DNA of 13,192 nucleotides from an uncultured bacterium (GCA_900314375.1 OMVC01000120.1:1-13192); one strand, 5' to 3'; shown: positions 1 through 6,685, numbered from the stretch's first letter. Notes: a model not told the origin generated them from the letters alone. Numbers and translations are program-made.

Positions 1-425
1 CCTCTGATTGCACGCAATTTATTTTCCGCAAACGGTGTCCAACTGTCTTCCAACATAAAGCAAAAACTTGAAAATAAAATACTTAATACAATAATCGGAG
101 CAACAATTCTTTGAAATGACATTCCGACAGCTCTAAATATCGTCATTTCGGAATCTTTACTTAATTTATCAAATGTAAATAACGTTCCTAACAATAACCC
201 GACAGGAATAGCTTTATCTAAAATTTTTGGCAATTCATAGAATAACAATAAAACCGCGGTCTTCATTCCGTATTCGCCTGCTAAAGCTCTCTTTATCGTA
301 TTTAAAAGAATTTCAGGTGCAATCCAAACGATTGTAAATAACAATATTGCAACTAATGTTGCCATTGCGACCTGTCTGAAAATATATCTGTCATATATTG
401 AAATTCTAGGAAATTTTAAACTCAT
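1..425 (-). CDS. LptF/LptG-family LPS export permease, 5' part (runs off the left edge)
   Basis: About 141 codons of the N-terminus are present; the rest lies beyond the window. The protein starts MSLKFPRISIYDRYIFRQV, followed by a first hydrophobic helix (about residues 20-38), then a PKILDKAIPVGLLLGTLFTF segment and a second hydrophobic stretch near residues 112-126. A DRYI-type N-terminus, a loop with LP...PVGLLLG and then the SKDSEMTIFRAVGMS segment is the pattern of the YjgP/YjgQ (LptF/LptG) permeases, which form the inner-membrane part of the LptB2FG transporter that extracts lipopolysaccharide for export. The start ATG (425-423) overlaps the lptB stop by one base (TAATG), so translation is probably coupled and both subunits are made from one mRNA. 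Whether it is LptF, LptG or a single ancestral type cannot be decided from this part. Confidence 0.88.
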   Translation of the reverse strand, partial: MSLKFPRISIYDRYIFRQVAMATLVAILLFTIVWIAPEILLNTIKRALAGEYGMKTAVLLLFYELPKILDKAIPVGLLLGTLFTFDKLSKDSEMTIFRAVGMSFQRIVAPIIVLSILFSSFCFMLEDSWTPFAENKLRAIR

Positions 426-1150
426 TATAAAGTAAAATCCTTTCCTAAATAAAATTCTTTTGCTACAGGGTCGTTTGCAACGTCAACACTTCTTCCTTGA
501 ATTTTTATTTTCCCGTCAAAAATTACATAAGCTCTGTCTGTGATTGACAATGTAGCTTTTGGGTTGTGGTCTGTTATCAAAACTCCTAACCCTTTTTCTA
601 TTGATAATTTTCTTATATTTTCTTTAATTTCTCCGATTGCGATAGGGTCAATACCTGTAAACGGTTCATCAAGCAAAATAAAATCAGGGCTTGCAGCAAG
701 AGCTCTGGCAAGTTCCACACGGCGTCTTTCCCCGCCTGATAATGAAATCGCAGCTTCCGAACGTAGTTTTAAAACACCGAACTCTGATAATAATTCCTCT
801 AATTTACGGCGTTTTTCGTCTTGGGTTAATTTATCATTCATCTGAAGAACAAGTTTTATATTATCTTCAACCGATAAACTTCTGAAACTCGAAGGTTCTT
901 GAGGCAAATAACCGATACCTGCTCTGGCTCTCATGTGCATTGGTAATGTTGTTATATCTTGTTTGTCGAGAAAAACTTTTCCGCCATTTGGCTTTACCAA
1001 ACCTACTATCATATAAAATGTTGTCGTTTTTCCTGCACCGTTCGGCCCTAAAAGTCCGACAACCTCGCCTTTTTCCATTGTAAAAGATACATCATTTACA
1101 ACTCGTCTGTCGCCATATATTTTTATCAGATTTTCTGCCTCTATTCTCAT
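425..1150 (-). CDS. lptB: LptB, ATPase of the LPS export ABC transporter
   Basis: A 241-residue ABC ATPase, the usual LptB length. Visible motifs are Walker A GPNGAGKT (35-42), the Q-loop in GYLPQEPSSFR (Q84), the signature LSGGE (137-141), Walker B FILLDEP (157-163), the H-switch in TDHN (H195), and the ending YLGKDFTL, which closely matches the YLGEDF end of known LptB proteins. LptB is the cytoplasmic motor that powers removal of LPS from the inner membrane through LptFG and its delivery to the periplasmic LptA/LptC bridge. It is directly followed by an LptF/G permease gene with a TAATG overlap, which fits a shared complex. The start at 1150 has an AAAGGGG ribosome site and a good promoter (1176-1204). 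The protein indicates an outer membrane in this organism. Confidence 0.96.
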   Translation of the reverse strand: MRIEAENLIKIYGDRRVVNDVSFTMEKGEVVGLLGPNGAGKTTTFYMIVGLVKPNGGKVFLDKQDITTLPMHMRARAGIGYLPQEPSSFRSLSVEDNIKLVLQMNDKLTQDEKRRKLEELLSEFGVLKLRSEAAISLSGGERRRVELARALAASPDFILLDEPFTGIDPIAIGEIKENIRKLSIEKGLGVLITDHNPKATLSITDRAYVIFDGKIKIQGRSVDVANDPVAKEFYLGKDFTL

Positions 1151-1175
1151 TTTATCCCCTTTTACATTTATACTA

Positions 1176-1204
1176 ATTTTAGTTTAAAAAAACTGTTTTT
1201 GCAA
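1176..1204 (-). promoter_or_regulatory. lptB promoter
   Basis: On the minus strand, -35 TTGCAA (1204-1199), a 17-base spacer, and -10 TAAAAT (1181-1176). It lies between the upstream terminator and the lptB ribosome site and would give a short leader. The hexamers and spacing are identical to the response regulator promoter at 8795-8823. Confidence 0.6.
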
Positions 1205-1212
1205 ATAAAAAT

Positions 1213-1250
1213 AAAAAGCTATGACATCGAAACTTATGTCATAGCTTTTT
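1213..1250 (-). terminator. Rho-independent terminator of the aquaporin-like gene
   Basis: A 15-bp perfect inverted repeat, arms 1213-1227 and 1236-1250 with an 8-base loop, starts 18 bases after the 1269 stop codon. Read on the minus strand the hairpin is followed by a T-rich tract. Because of the flanking A and T runs it could also stop plus-strand transcription. It separates the channel gene from lptB. Confidence 0.85.
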
Positions 1251-1268
1251 AATAATTCAATAACCAAA

Positions 1269-1904
1269 TTAGTCATTATTTAAGAATTTATAAACACAAC
1301 CTGCAACTAAACCTGCAACAAGGTTTGCACAAATTGTAACGCATGCCAATTTGCAGCAGCATACAGAACCTAAAACTAATGTAGAAACTGCAACAGCAGG
1401 ATTAAATGCGCCCAAGCATATTGAACCTACCGCAAAAGCACCAACCATTACGGTTGAACCGATAGCCAAACCATAGTATGAATTACCTTCTGTTTTTGTT
1501 GAAGTTGCAGTAAGCAATACAACATAGCACAAAGCAAAAGTGAATAAGAATTCAGCTAAGATAACAGTTGCGATTTTGAATGTTCCCATTGGGATAGGGT
1601 CTAAACCGCCTGAAATCATATTAATAACTAAAGCTGCAACAACACCGCCTAAAATTTGGAAAAATGCATAAGGTAACCATTGTTTCCATTCCAAAGCTCC
1701 GCGAACAGCAGCAGCTAACGAAACAGCAGGGTTGTAATGACCGCCTGAAATGTACCCGCCGGCATAAACCATTACCATCAATGCAAAACCGATTGCTAAA
1801 GGTGCAATAACTCCTTCACCTCCAAATGCAGCCGTTGCTCCGATTGTAAATACCAAGAAAAATGTTCCGATAAATTCAACCAGATACTTTTTGAAACTTT
1901 CCAT
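1269..1904 (-). CDS. MIP-family (aquaporin-like) channel with an unusual pore filter
   Basis: A 211-residue polytopic membrane protein with six hydrophobic helices and the two half-helix NPA motifs of the major intrinsic protein family: GGHYNPAV (NPA 58-60) and GAFNPAV (NPA 168-170). Such channels carry water or small uncharged solutes across the inner membrane. Length is slightly short compared with E. coli AqpZ. Hand alignment to AqpZ puts the four ar/R filter positions at I38, A156, G165 and V171 instead of F, H, T and R; the arginine that normally follows the second NPA is replaced by valine, so an orthodox water filter seems unlikely. Helix 6 holds a cysteine cluster (C182, C183, C184, C188, C192, C203, plus C163). 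The start has a strong AGGAGG site 8 bases upstream. The gene is monocistronic, between its own promoter (1950-1978) and terminator (1213-1250). Confidence 0.93.
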   Translation of the reverse strand: MESFKKYLVEFIGTFFLVFTIGATAAFGGEGVIAPLAIGFALMVMVYAGGYISGGHYNPAVSLAAAVRGALEWKQWLPYAFFQILGGVVAALVINMISGGLDPIPMGTFKIATVILAEFLFTFALCYVVLLTATSTKTEGNSYYGLAIGSTVMVGAFAVGSICLGAFNPAVAVSTLVLGSVCCCKLACVTICANLVAGLVAGCVYKFLNND

Positions 1905-1949
1905 TAAATTTTCCTCCTAATTTCTACTATAACTATAACGACCGAAATC

Positions 1950-1980
1950 ATTTTACAATATTTTTTTCAATTTGTAAAAT
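1950..1980. promoter_or_regulatory. Symmetric bidirectional promoter/operator upstream of the channel gene
   Basis: A perfect inverted repeat ATTTTACAA (1950-1958) / TTGTAAAAT (1972-1980). On the minus strand it reads -35 TTTACA (1978-1973), 17 bases, -10 TAAAAT (1955-1950), well placed to drive the channel gene starting at 1904. By symmetry the plus strand has the same -35 (1952-1957) and -10 (1975-1980), which would fire toward the terminator at 1991-2022. The repeat may equally be an operator. Only the minus-strand promoter has an evident gene. Confidence 0.5.
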
Positions 1981-1990
1981 ATACATAATA

Positions 1991-2022
1991 AAAAATCCCT
2001 CATCAGGAGGTGAGGGATTTTT
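1991..2022 (-). terminator. Rho-independent terminator of the EF-hand protein gene
   Basis: Perfect 12-bp stem, arms 1991-2002 and 2011-2022, with an 8-base loop, 20 bases after the stop codon at 2042. On the minus strand the stem is followed by a run of Ts. The loop is AGGAGG-like on the plus strand, so the minus-strand transcript carries CCTCCT in the loop. Confidence 0.88.
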
Positions 2023-2041
2023 ATAATAGAAATTTTTGCTC

Positions 2042-3490
2042 TTAGCCAAGCATTTTATCAAGTCTTTTAAATGCGTTATCTATTTTGCCGTCTTTATCTT
2101 TATCTTCAAAGTAACGTAATTCGTGGTTGTTTAATTTATTGTTACGTTTTTGTGTGGAAATGGATGTTATTTTACCGTCTTTGTCTTTGTCAACTTGTAT
2201 ATTGTATGTAAAATCACCATCTTTACATGTATAGATCTCTGTAGAAGTATTATCGGCATTACGTTTTATGTCTTTTGTATAATTATGCTCTTTCAACAAT
2301 TCTTCAAGTTGGCTATCAAAAGTTTTATCTTTTACATCAATAGGTTGTTTTTCGCCCATCCCTGCGCAGGATTCTAATTTGATTTTACCGTTTTCATCAG
2401 GATTTATTGAAATACTGCCGTTTGCAAGTTCAATACCGACATTTCTGACTTTCCCGTCTTTATCTAAATTTACGGAACCAACATTATTGCCTTGTTCATC
2501 TGCATAAATAAGAATTTTTCCGCCATCGTCGGCATTTATTGTTTGTGCGACATGCAGTTTGCTGTTAGTTTCTAAAAATGCAGCACAAGTATCCAAATCA
2601 GTAAATTGTCGTAATATTGTTTTTAATTCTGCGACATTATCATAATTTAATTTTCGCATATCTTCCATTTGCGTTTTTTGTTCTTCTGTTATGGTTCTTG
2701 TATTTTGCGGAGTTGCTTGCGGTGCGGGTTCTGTTTGTTGAGGTGTTTGAGCAGGCGTATTTGTTTTAGGTTTAGCTTTTGATAAGCCGACTCGAACTTT
2801 CCATTTTTCGATTTCAACTTCAGGGTCACAAAGTTCTTCTCCAAAATCAACGGGAACTTTTACTCTTGAACCGACAAGAAGATATTTCACGCCGTTACGT
2901 TCTCTGATTTCTATATCAGGGTTGTCTTTTCTGAATTGTTCTTCAGCTTTTTTATAATCTTCTTCTGACGGCTCGGTTTTTCCTTGTTTTTCTAAAATTT
3001 TATTTAATAATTGTTTAAAACTTTGACCTTCAGGAACAACATAATCTTTTGGATTTTCTGACGGTTTTACTTCCTCTGACGTTGGTGCTTCTGACGGTGC
3101 AGCACTCGGCGTTTCTGACGGTGCTTCTGCTGTTTCTGCTTTTGATTTATTTAATTTCAGAAATTTTACCATCATTTCTTTTACTTCTTTTAGTTCAAAC
3201 TTACCCTCTTTAAATTCAGAGTTAGTTTCTTCCAGTTTTTTCATTGCTGCAAGAATTTCATCATCGCTCAATTCTTCATCTTTCTTTTTGGTTGATTCAT
3301 CTTCTTTATCTATAGCTTGAAAAACATTTAAAGTATCAGTAATTTCATCTTGTGATAATTTTGAATCTTTGTTTTTATCAAAAATGTTAAATAAAATTTC
3401 CTGTCTTTTGTCAGAATTTTCCACGATTTCATTTTTCGCTATTTCTTGTGCTTTTTTCGTAAAATCAAAGTTCTCGCCGTCAATTTTCAT
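2042..3490 (-). CDS. Acidic EF-hand-type calcium-binding protein with possible LysM-like domain
   Basis: A 482-residue hydrophilic protein rich in Lys, Glu and Asp; I do not recognise a named family. Residues 38-49 (DKNKDSKLSQDE) form a canonical EF-hand loop with Glu at position 12, followed by helical, probably degenerate EF-hand-like sequence to about 113. A Ser/Pro/Glu/Ala linker (about 118-147) leads to a segment 149-213 (YVVPEGQSF ... DNPDI ... YLLVGSRVKVP) whose layout resembles a LysM domain with an insertion; this is tentative. A Pro/Thr/Gln linker (about 237-267) precedes a C-terminal part containing repeated Asp-x-Asp-x-Asp-Gly loops at 434-445 and 463-474, both without the position-12 acid. 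No signal peptide or membrane segment is visible. The start at 3490 is chosen because AAAGG lies 7 bases upstream and the candidate promoter overlaps the longer frame beginning at 3544. Confidence 0.8.
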   Translation of the reverse strand: MKIDGENFDFTKKAQEIAKNEIVENSDKRQEILFNIFDKNKDSKLSQDEITDTLNVFQAIDKEDESTKKKDEELSDDEILAAMKKLEETNSEFKEGKFELKEVKEMMVKFLKLNKSKAETAEAPSETPSAAPSEAPTSEEVKPSENPKDYVVPEGQSFKQLLNKILEKQGKTEPSEEDYKKAEEQFRKDNPDIEIRERNGVKYLLVGSRVKVPVDFGEELCDPEVEIEKWKVRVGLSKAKPKTNTPAQTPQQTEPAPQATPQNTRTITEEQKTQMEDMRKLNYDNVAELKTILRQFTDLDTCAAFLETNSKLHVAQTINADDGGKILIYADEQGNNVGSVNLDKDGKVRNVGIELANGSISINPDENGKIKLESCAGMGEKQPIDVKDKTFDSQLEELLKEHNYTKDIKRNADNTSTEIYTCKDGDFTYNIQVDKDKDGKITSISTQKRNNKLNNHELRYFEDKDKDGKIDNAFKRLDKMLG

Positions 3491-3545
3491 AGATTTACCT
3501 TTCTTGTACAATTCTACCCTTATTGATAAATGTATTATCGGCATT

Positions 3546-3574
3546 TGTATAAATAATCTTTAATGTTATGTAAA
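3546..3574 (-). promoter_or_regulatory. Candidate promoter of the EF-hand protein gene
   Basis: On the minus strand, -35 TTTACA (3574-3569), 17-base spacer, -10 TATACA (3551-3546). It would start transcription near 3539, which supports the ATG at 3490 over an ATG at 3544. It lies in the 127-base divergent gap shared with the lactate dehydrogenase gene. Confidence 0.4.
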
Positions 3575-3591
3575 GTTTTATAAAAATAATT

Positions 3592-3597
3592 TATAAT
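3592..3597 (+). promoter_or_regulatory. -10 element of the lactate dehydrogenase gene
   Basis: A perfect TATAAT, 8 bases before the AAGGAG ribosome site (3606-3611), implying a leader of about 13 bases. No good -35 hexamer is present at 16-18 bases; the bases at a 17-base spacing (TGTAAA, 3569-3574) are the complement of the -35 proposed for the divergent EF-hand gene. Confidence 0.45.
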
Positions 3598-3617
3598 GTA
3601 AAAAAAAGGAGTAATTT

Positions 3618-4574
3618 ATGGAACGGGATTGTAAGCATTGCTTAAATTATCGAAAAGTTGTAATGATAGGATGCGGATTTGTCGGTTCGGCATCAGCATT
3701 CAGTCTTATGCAAAGCGGATTATTTTCAGAAATGGTTTTAATTGACAGCGACAAAATGAAAGCCGAAGGAGAAGCGCTTGATATAAGCCATGGTGTCCCG
3801 TTTGCAAAACCTATGAAAATTTATGCAGGTGATTATGATGATATTGAAGATGCATCTTTAATAATCATAAGTGCAGGCGCAAATCAAAAACAAGGTGAAA
3901 CAAGGCTTGATTTAGTTAAGAAAAATATTTCTATTTTTCAATCCATCATTCCCGAAATAACAAAGCGGGATTTTAAAGGGATTTTGCTTGTTGTCGCAAA
4001 TCCTGTTGATATTTTAACTACAGTTACTCTAAAATTAAGCGGTTATCCCGAAAACAGAGTATTAGGATCCGGTACGGTATTAGATACCGCAAGATTGAAA
4101 TACGAACTAGGCAAACACTTGGATGTTGATTCAAGAAGCGTACATGCATTTATTATCGGAGAGCATGGAGATAGTGAAATCGCAGCTTGGTCATGTGCAA
4201 ATGTTTCGGGAATAAAATTGGACGATTTTTGTGAAATGCGCGGGCATTACAATCATGAAGAAGCTATGTGCAAAATCTCGGATGATGTAAAAAATAGCGC
4301 TTATGAAATTATTGAACGCAAAAAAGCTACATATTACGGAATTGCAATGTCTGTTAAACGAATTTGTGAGGCAATAATTCGCGATGAAAAATCCATTTTG
4401 CCTGTATCATCAATGATGCACGGGCAATACGGCATTGACGGAATATGTTTAAGTATGCCTGCTATTGTAGGGAAAAACGGTGTCGAAACGCACGTCCCGC
4501 TTCAATTGAACGATGAAGAAATCAAAAAATTGCAAATTTCTGCCCAAACATTGCAAAAGATTTTAAAAGAATAA
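3618..4574 (+). CDS. ldh: L-lactate dehydrogenase
   Basis: A 318-residue NAD-dependent L-lactate dehydrogenase, of usual family length, reducing pyruvate to lactate to regenerate NAD+ in the cytoplasm. The Rossmann fold shows GCGFVG (18-23) with D43 at the end of the second strand, which selects NAD over NADP. The active-site loop ANQKQGETR has Gln90 at the position that specifies lactate rather than malate (Arg in malate dehydrogenases), and Arg96. VANPVDILT (126-134), Asp156 and Arg159 in VLDTAR, and catalytic His183 in GEHGDSE complete the site. An N-terminal extension carries C5 and C8. The start has AAGGAG 6 bases upstream. The gene appears to be transcribed alone; its stop lies 3 bases from the convergent stop at 4578. 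It indicates fermentative metabolism. Confidence 0.96.
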   Translation: MERDCKHCLNYRKVVMIGCGFVGSASAFSLMQSGLFSEMVLIDSDKMKAEGEALDISHGVPFAKPMKIYAGDYDDIEDASLIIISAGANQKQGETRLDLVKKNISIFQSIIPEITKRDFKGILLVVANPVDILTTVTLKLSGYPENRVLGSGTVLDTARLKYELGKHLDVDSRSVHAFIIGEHGDSEIAAWSCANVSGIKLDDFCEMRGHYNHEEAMCKISDDVKNSAYEIIERKKATYYGIAMSVKRICEAIIRDEKSILPVSSMMHGQYGIDGICLSMPAIVGKNGVETHVPLQLNDEEIKKLQISAQTLQKILKE

Positions 4575-4586
4575 ATATTATTTATT
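4570..4586. terminator. Weak AT-only hairpin between convergent genes
   Basis: A 7-bp stem (AATAAAT / ATTTATT) with a 3-base loop spans the stop codons of the lactate dehydrogenase gene and the convergent membrane protein gene; T-rich sequence follows on the plus strand. With no G:C pairs it is a poor terminator, but no better one is visible here. Confidence 0.25.
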
Positions 4587-5006
4587 ATTTTTGTTAAGGG
4601 CTTCAATTTCAGAATTCAAATTTTTTATTTGAACTTCCATTTTTGTACGTTCATCAACAACTGATGTGAATGCTTTTTCTAATGTTTTGATTTTTGCTTC
4701 CAATACGGAAACTTTTGAAGCGTTTGCTTCGCCGGTTACGGAAGATTTTTCCAGTTCTCTTTTGTATGCTTTTACTTTATCTTTTTGAACTCCTAAAAAC
4801 AGTCCGACTGTTCCTGCGCCTGAAAATATTCCTGCTATTAAAACAAGTAATGTATATGAAGATAAACGAATAGCTTTTGTCAAATCCGCAGTGTAGTGTC
4901 CGCCTTTTAGCCAATTTACATCAACATACGATGAAGTGTTGATGAGTGCTATGTAAACAACTGATAATAAAATGATTATACTTAAAAAGAAAAATAATTT
5001 TTTCAT
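4578..5006 (-). CDS. Small two-TM coiled-coil membrane protein, LapA-like
   Basis: A 142-residue protein with two hydrophobic segments (about 4-23 and 51-73), a short polar loop between them, and a C-terminal region (about 95-139) with the regular Leu/Ile spacing and charged residues of a coiled coil. The layout resembles LapA/DUF1049-type inner-membrane proteins, which in other bacteria help control LPS synthesis, but the sequence similarity I can judge by eye is limited and the assignment is tentative. The ATG overlaps the stop of the upstream pseudouridine synthase gene by four bases (ATGA), so translation is probably coupled and it is the last gene of the operon that begins at 6634. The first helix could be mistaken for a signal peptide, but the second segment and coiled coil fit an anchored protein. 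Confidence 0.75.
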   Translation of the reverse strand: MKKLFFFLSIIILLSVVYIALINTSSYVDVNWLKGGHYTADLTKAIRLSSYTLLVLIAGIFSGAGTVGLFLGVQKDKVKAYKRELEKSSVTGEANASKVSVLEAKIKTLEKAFTSVVDERTKMEVQIKNLNSEIEALNKNNK

Positions 5007-5923
5007 AAATCGCTCCTGTTTCTGAAATATGTAAGAACTTTTGAAAGTTTTTCATCCGGTTCTATTTCTAATTCTATTATAGACGACGAAAACGGTTTGG
5101 CAAATTTTAAATAAAAAGATTGTAAAACTTGCTCTTGGGTTTTTACTTTTCCTTCTCCTGCACCATATAATGTATCATTATAAACAGGATGTTTTTTATA
5201 GCTTGTATGAACTCTTATTTGATGAGTTCTGCCTGTTATAAGTTCTAATTCGACATAAGTTGCTTCCGAGCCAAAATGTTCTAACACTTTAAGTTTAGTC
5301 AGACTCGGACGGCCGTCAGAACGTACTGCCATTTTTTTAGGGTTAACATTATTTCTTCCGATTGGTTCTGAAATTATATCTGTTTCGTTCGGGTAAAAAC
5401 CTTTTAAAACCGCGTGATATTTCTTTGTTAACTGATGCTCTTTTATTATTTTTGCCAAATATTCGTGCGTTTTATTATTTTTTGCTATCATTAATAGCCC
5501 TGATGTGTTTCTGTCCAAACGATGAACAATTCCGCGGCGGAATTCACCGTTTGTATCCGAAAGATTTTGTCCGAATTTATACAATAGCGCATTGACTAAC
5601 GTTCCTGTCGTTTCTATAAAAGTCGGATGAGTCAACATCCCTGACGGTTTATTTATGACCGCCATATTCTCATCTTCCCAAACAACTTCTAACGGAATAT
5701 TTTCAGGTTCTATTTCTATAATTTTTTCCGGCTCAAGATTTTCAAACTCCACCCTATCATCAAATTTTAAACTGTAGGATGGTTTTTTGACTTCACCGTT
5801 AATTAAAACTTTTCCGCCCTTAATTGCAGATTGAATTTTTGAACGCGAAATATTGTCATATAGTTGTGATAAATATATGTCAAGTCTTGTATCTATGGAG
5901 TTTTCGTCTACTATAAAAAGCAT
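5003..5923 (-). CDS. rluD: RluA/RluD-family rRNA pseudouridine synthase
   Basis: A 306-residue protein with an N-terminal S4 RNA-binding domain (about 12-58, including SRSKIQSAIKGGKVLINGE) and a RluA-type pseudouridine synthase domain. The catalytic motif HRLDRNTSG contains the nucleophilic Asp137; the family's C-terminal motif ELITGRTHQIRVH is at about 227-239. The enzyme isomerises uridines in rRNA; in the RluD subfamily the target is helix 69 of 23S rRNA. S4 plus catalytic domain and length fit RluD, but RluC-type specificity cannot be excluded. Its start lies 5 bases after the stop of the upstream nucleotidyltransferase gene, with the AAAGGA ribosome site overlapping that stop, and its own stop overlaps the downstream gene. 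It therefore appears to be co-transcribed with the HEPN/MNT pair. Confidence 0.93.
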   Translation of the reverse strand: MLFIVDENSIDTRLDIYLSQLYDNISRSKIQSAIKGGKVLINGEVKKPSYSLKFDDRVEFENLEPEKIIEIEPENIPLEVVWEDENMAVINKPSGMLTHPTFIETTGTLVNALLYKFGQNLSDTNGEFRRGIVHRLDRNTSGLLMIAKNNKTHEYLAKIIKEHQLTKKYHAVLKGFYPNETDIISEPIGRNNVNPKKMAVRSDGRPSLTKLKVLEHFGSEATYVELELITGRTHQIRVHTSYKKHPVYNDTLYGAGEGKVKTQEQVLQSFYLKFAKPFSSSIIELEIEPDEKLSKVLTYFRNRSDL

Positions 5924-5928
5924 ATCCT

Positions 5929-6243
5929 TTATATTTTCTGTTGGCGCTGATAAAAAATAACACCTTCACTATCAATATTCTGTTTTAGTTCAATATGAGT
6001 TAACGTCTTATAATCCGTAACATCAAATTTGTATGGAGTAGGGAGTTCATCAAGTTCGTCCGAGATTTTTGATAAATTTGCAGGTTCTTTAAACCAAAGC
6101 GCAAAATCTATATCCGAACCGTTATGGTATGTTCCTTTTGCTCTTGAACCATATAAAACAACTTTTTCAACCGCAGAATTCGATTGAAAATATTCCAACA
6201 ATTCCTTTATTGTACGTTCCGGTAATCCGTACATATTACTCAT
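5929..6243 (-). CDS. mntA: Minimal nucleotidyltransferase (MntA-type antitoxin, HI0073-like)
   Basis: A 104-residue protein of the DNA polymerase beta-type minimal nucleotidyltransferase fold. The motif GSRAKGTYHNGSDID gives the exact GSx10DxD signature (G32, S33, D44, D46), and D74 in KFDVTDY is a good third metal ligand, so it looks catalytically competent. In characterised HepT/MntA pairs this protein adds AMP from ATP to a tyrosine of the HEPN partner and so neutralises its RNase activity; that role here is by analogy. The ATG at 6243 is preferred over a GTG at 6252 because AGGTGA lies 5 bases upstream; this ATG lies inside the last codons of the HEPN gene, with an 8-base overlap, so coupling is likely. 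The rluD gene follows after 5 bases. Confidence 0.9.
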   Translation of the reverse strand: MSNMYGLPERTIKELLEYFQSNSAVEKVVLYGSRAKGTYHNGSDIDFALWFKEPANLSKISDELDELPTPYKFDVTDYKTLTHIELKQNIDSEGVIFYQRQQKI

Positions 6244-6634
6244 CAAAATCACCTAAATTATCTTTAAAACGCTTTAATTCTTCATAATATACGGTAGAAA
6301 TTTTTTGCAAAATTACGTTTATTTTATCATCGTTATATTCATGTGAACTTGCATTTCTGTCTTGTGCCATATCAATCCATATTTGTGCAGATGGTAAAAT
6401 ATTTGCACCAAAAGCCGATTTTATTGTATCTTTTGGCGTATAGGTTTCAATTGCTTTTGTATTTAAATAGTCTTTAATAACTTTCCATCCAAGTTCGTAA
6501 ACCATTTCAAAGGCTTGTACAATTGCCAATTTACTTATTTCATCCTGCGGATTTTTAATATAACTTTTTTGTGCAATGTCAAACAATTTATATGCTTTAT
6601 TAAAATTTTGTATTCTTTCAGTCAATCTGGACAT
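6236..6634 (-). CDS. hepT: HEPN-domain protein (HepT-type toxin, HI0074-like)
   Basis: A 132-residue all-helical protein of the nucleotidyltransferase substrate-binding (HI0074) HEPN group; features are an N-terminal RLTERIQNFNKAY helix, LGWKVIKDYL (48-57) and DRNASSHEYND. The last contains R93-x4-H98-x-Y100, the RX4HXY motif that forms the RNase site in HEPN toxins; the tyrosine is the residue modified by the partner nucleotidyltransferase in studied systems. With all these residues intact it could be an active, regulated RNase; it might instead be a non-toxic substrate-binding partner, as first proposed for HI0074. The start at 6634 is chosen over a longer frame because of GGAG 5 bases upstream and the promoter at 6657-6685. 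It is first in an operon with mntA, rluD and a membrane protein gene. Confidence 0.88.
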   Translation of the reverse strand: MSRLTERIQNFNKAYKLFDIAQKSYIKNPQDEISKLAIVQAFEMVYELGWKVIKDYLNTKAIETYTPKDTIKSAFGANILPSAQIWIDMAQDRNASSHEYNDDKINVILQKISTVYYEELKRFKDNLGDFDE

Positions 6635-6656
6635 ATTTACTCCAATTGTTCTCTTT

Positions 6657-6685
6657 ATTGTATAAAAATAAACATTAAAATTCAA
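6657..6685 (-). promoter_or_regulatory. Promoter of the HEPN/MNT/RluD operon
   Basis: On the minus strand, -35 TTGAAT (6685-6680), 17-base spacer, -10 TACAAT (6662-6657), about 23 bases before the HEPN start codon and consistent with a short leader containing the GGAG site. Confidence 0.5.

Noticed and set aside
540..845. Plus-strand open frame of 101 codons
   Set aside because: Antisense to lptB, whose ABC motifs are complete; no ribosome site.
2003..2010. AGGAGG in the terminator loop as a ribosome site, or CCTCCT as an anti-SD regulator
   Set aside because: No start codon follows on the plus strand, and an octamer loop sequence alone does not support an anti-SD function.
3068..3130. Repeated TCTGACGGTGC-like units in the EF-hand protein gene
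   Set aside because: They encode the Ser/Pro/Glu/Ala linker in frame; ordinary low-complexity coding repeat, not a CRISPR or mobile element.
3491..3544. Upstream ATG for the EF-hand protein
   Set aside because: The likely transcription start is at about 3539, and the extra residues have no ribosome site; the ATG at 3490 has AAAGG.
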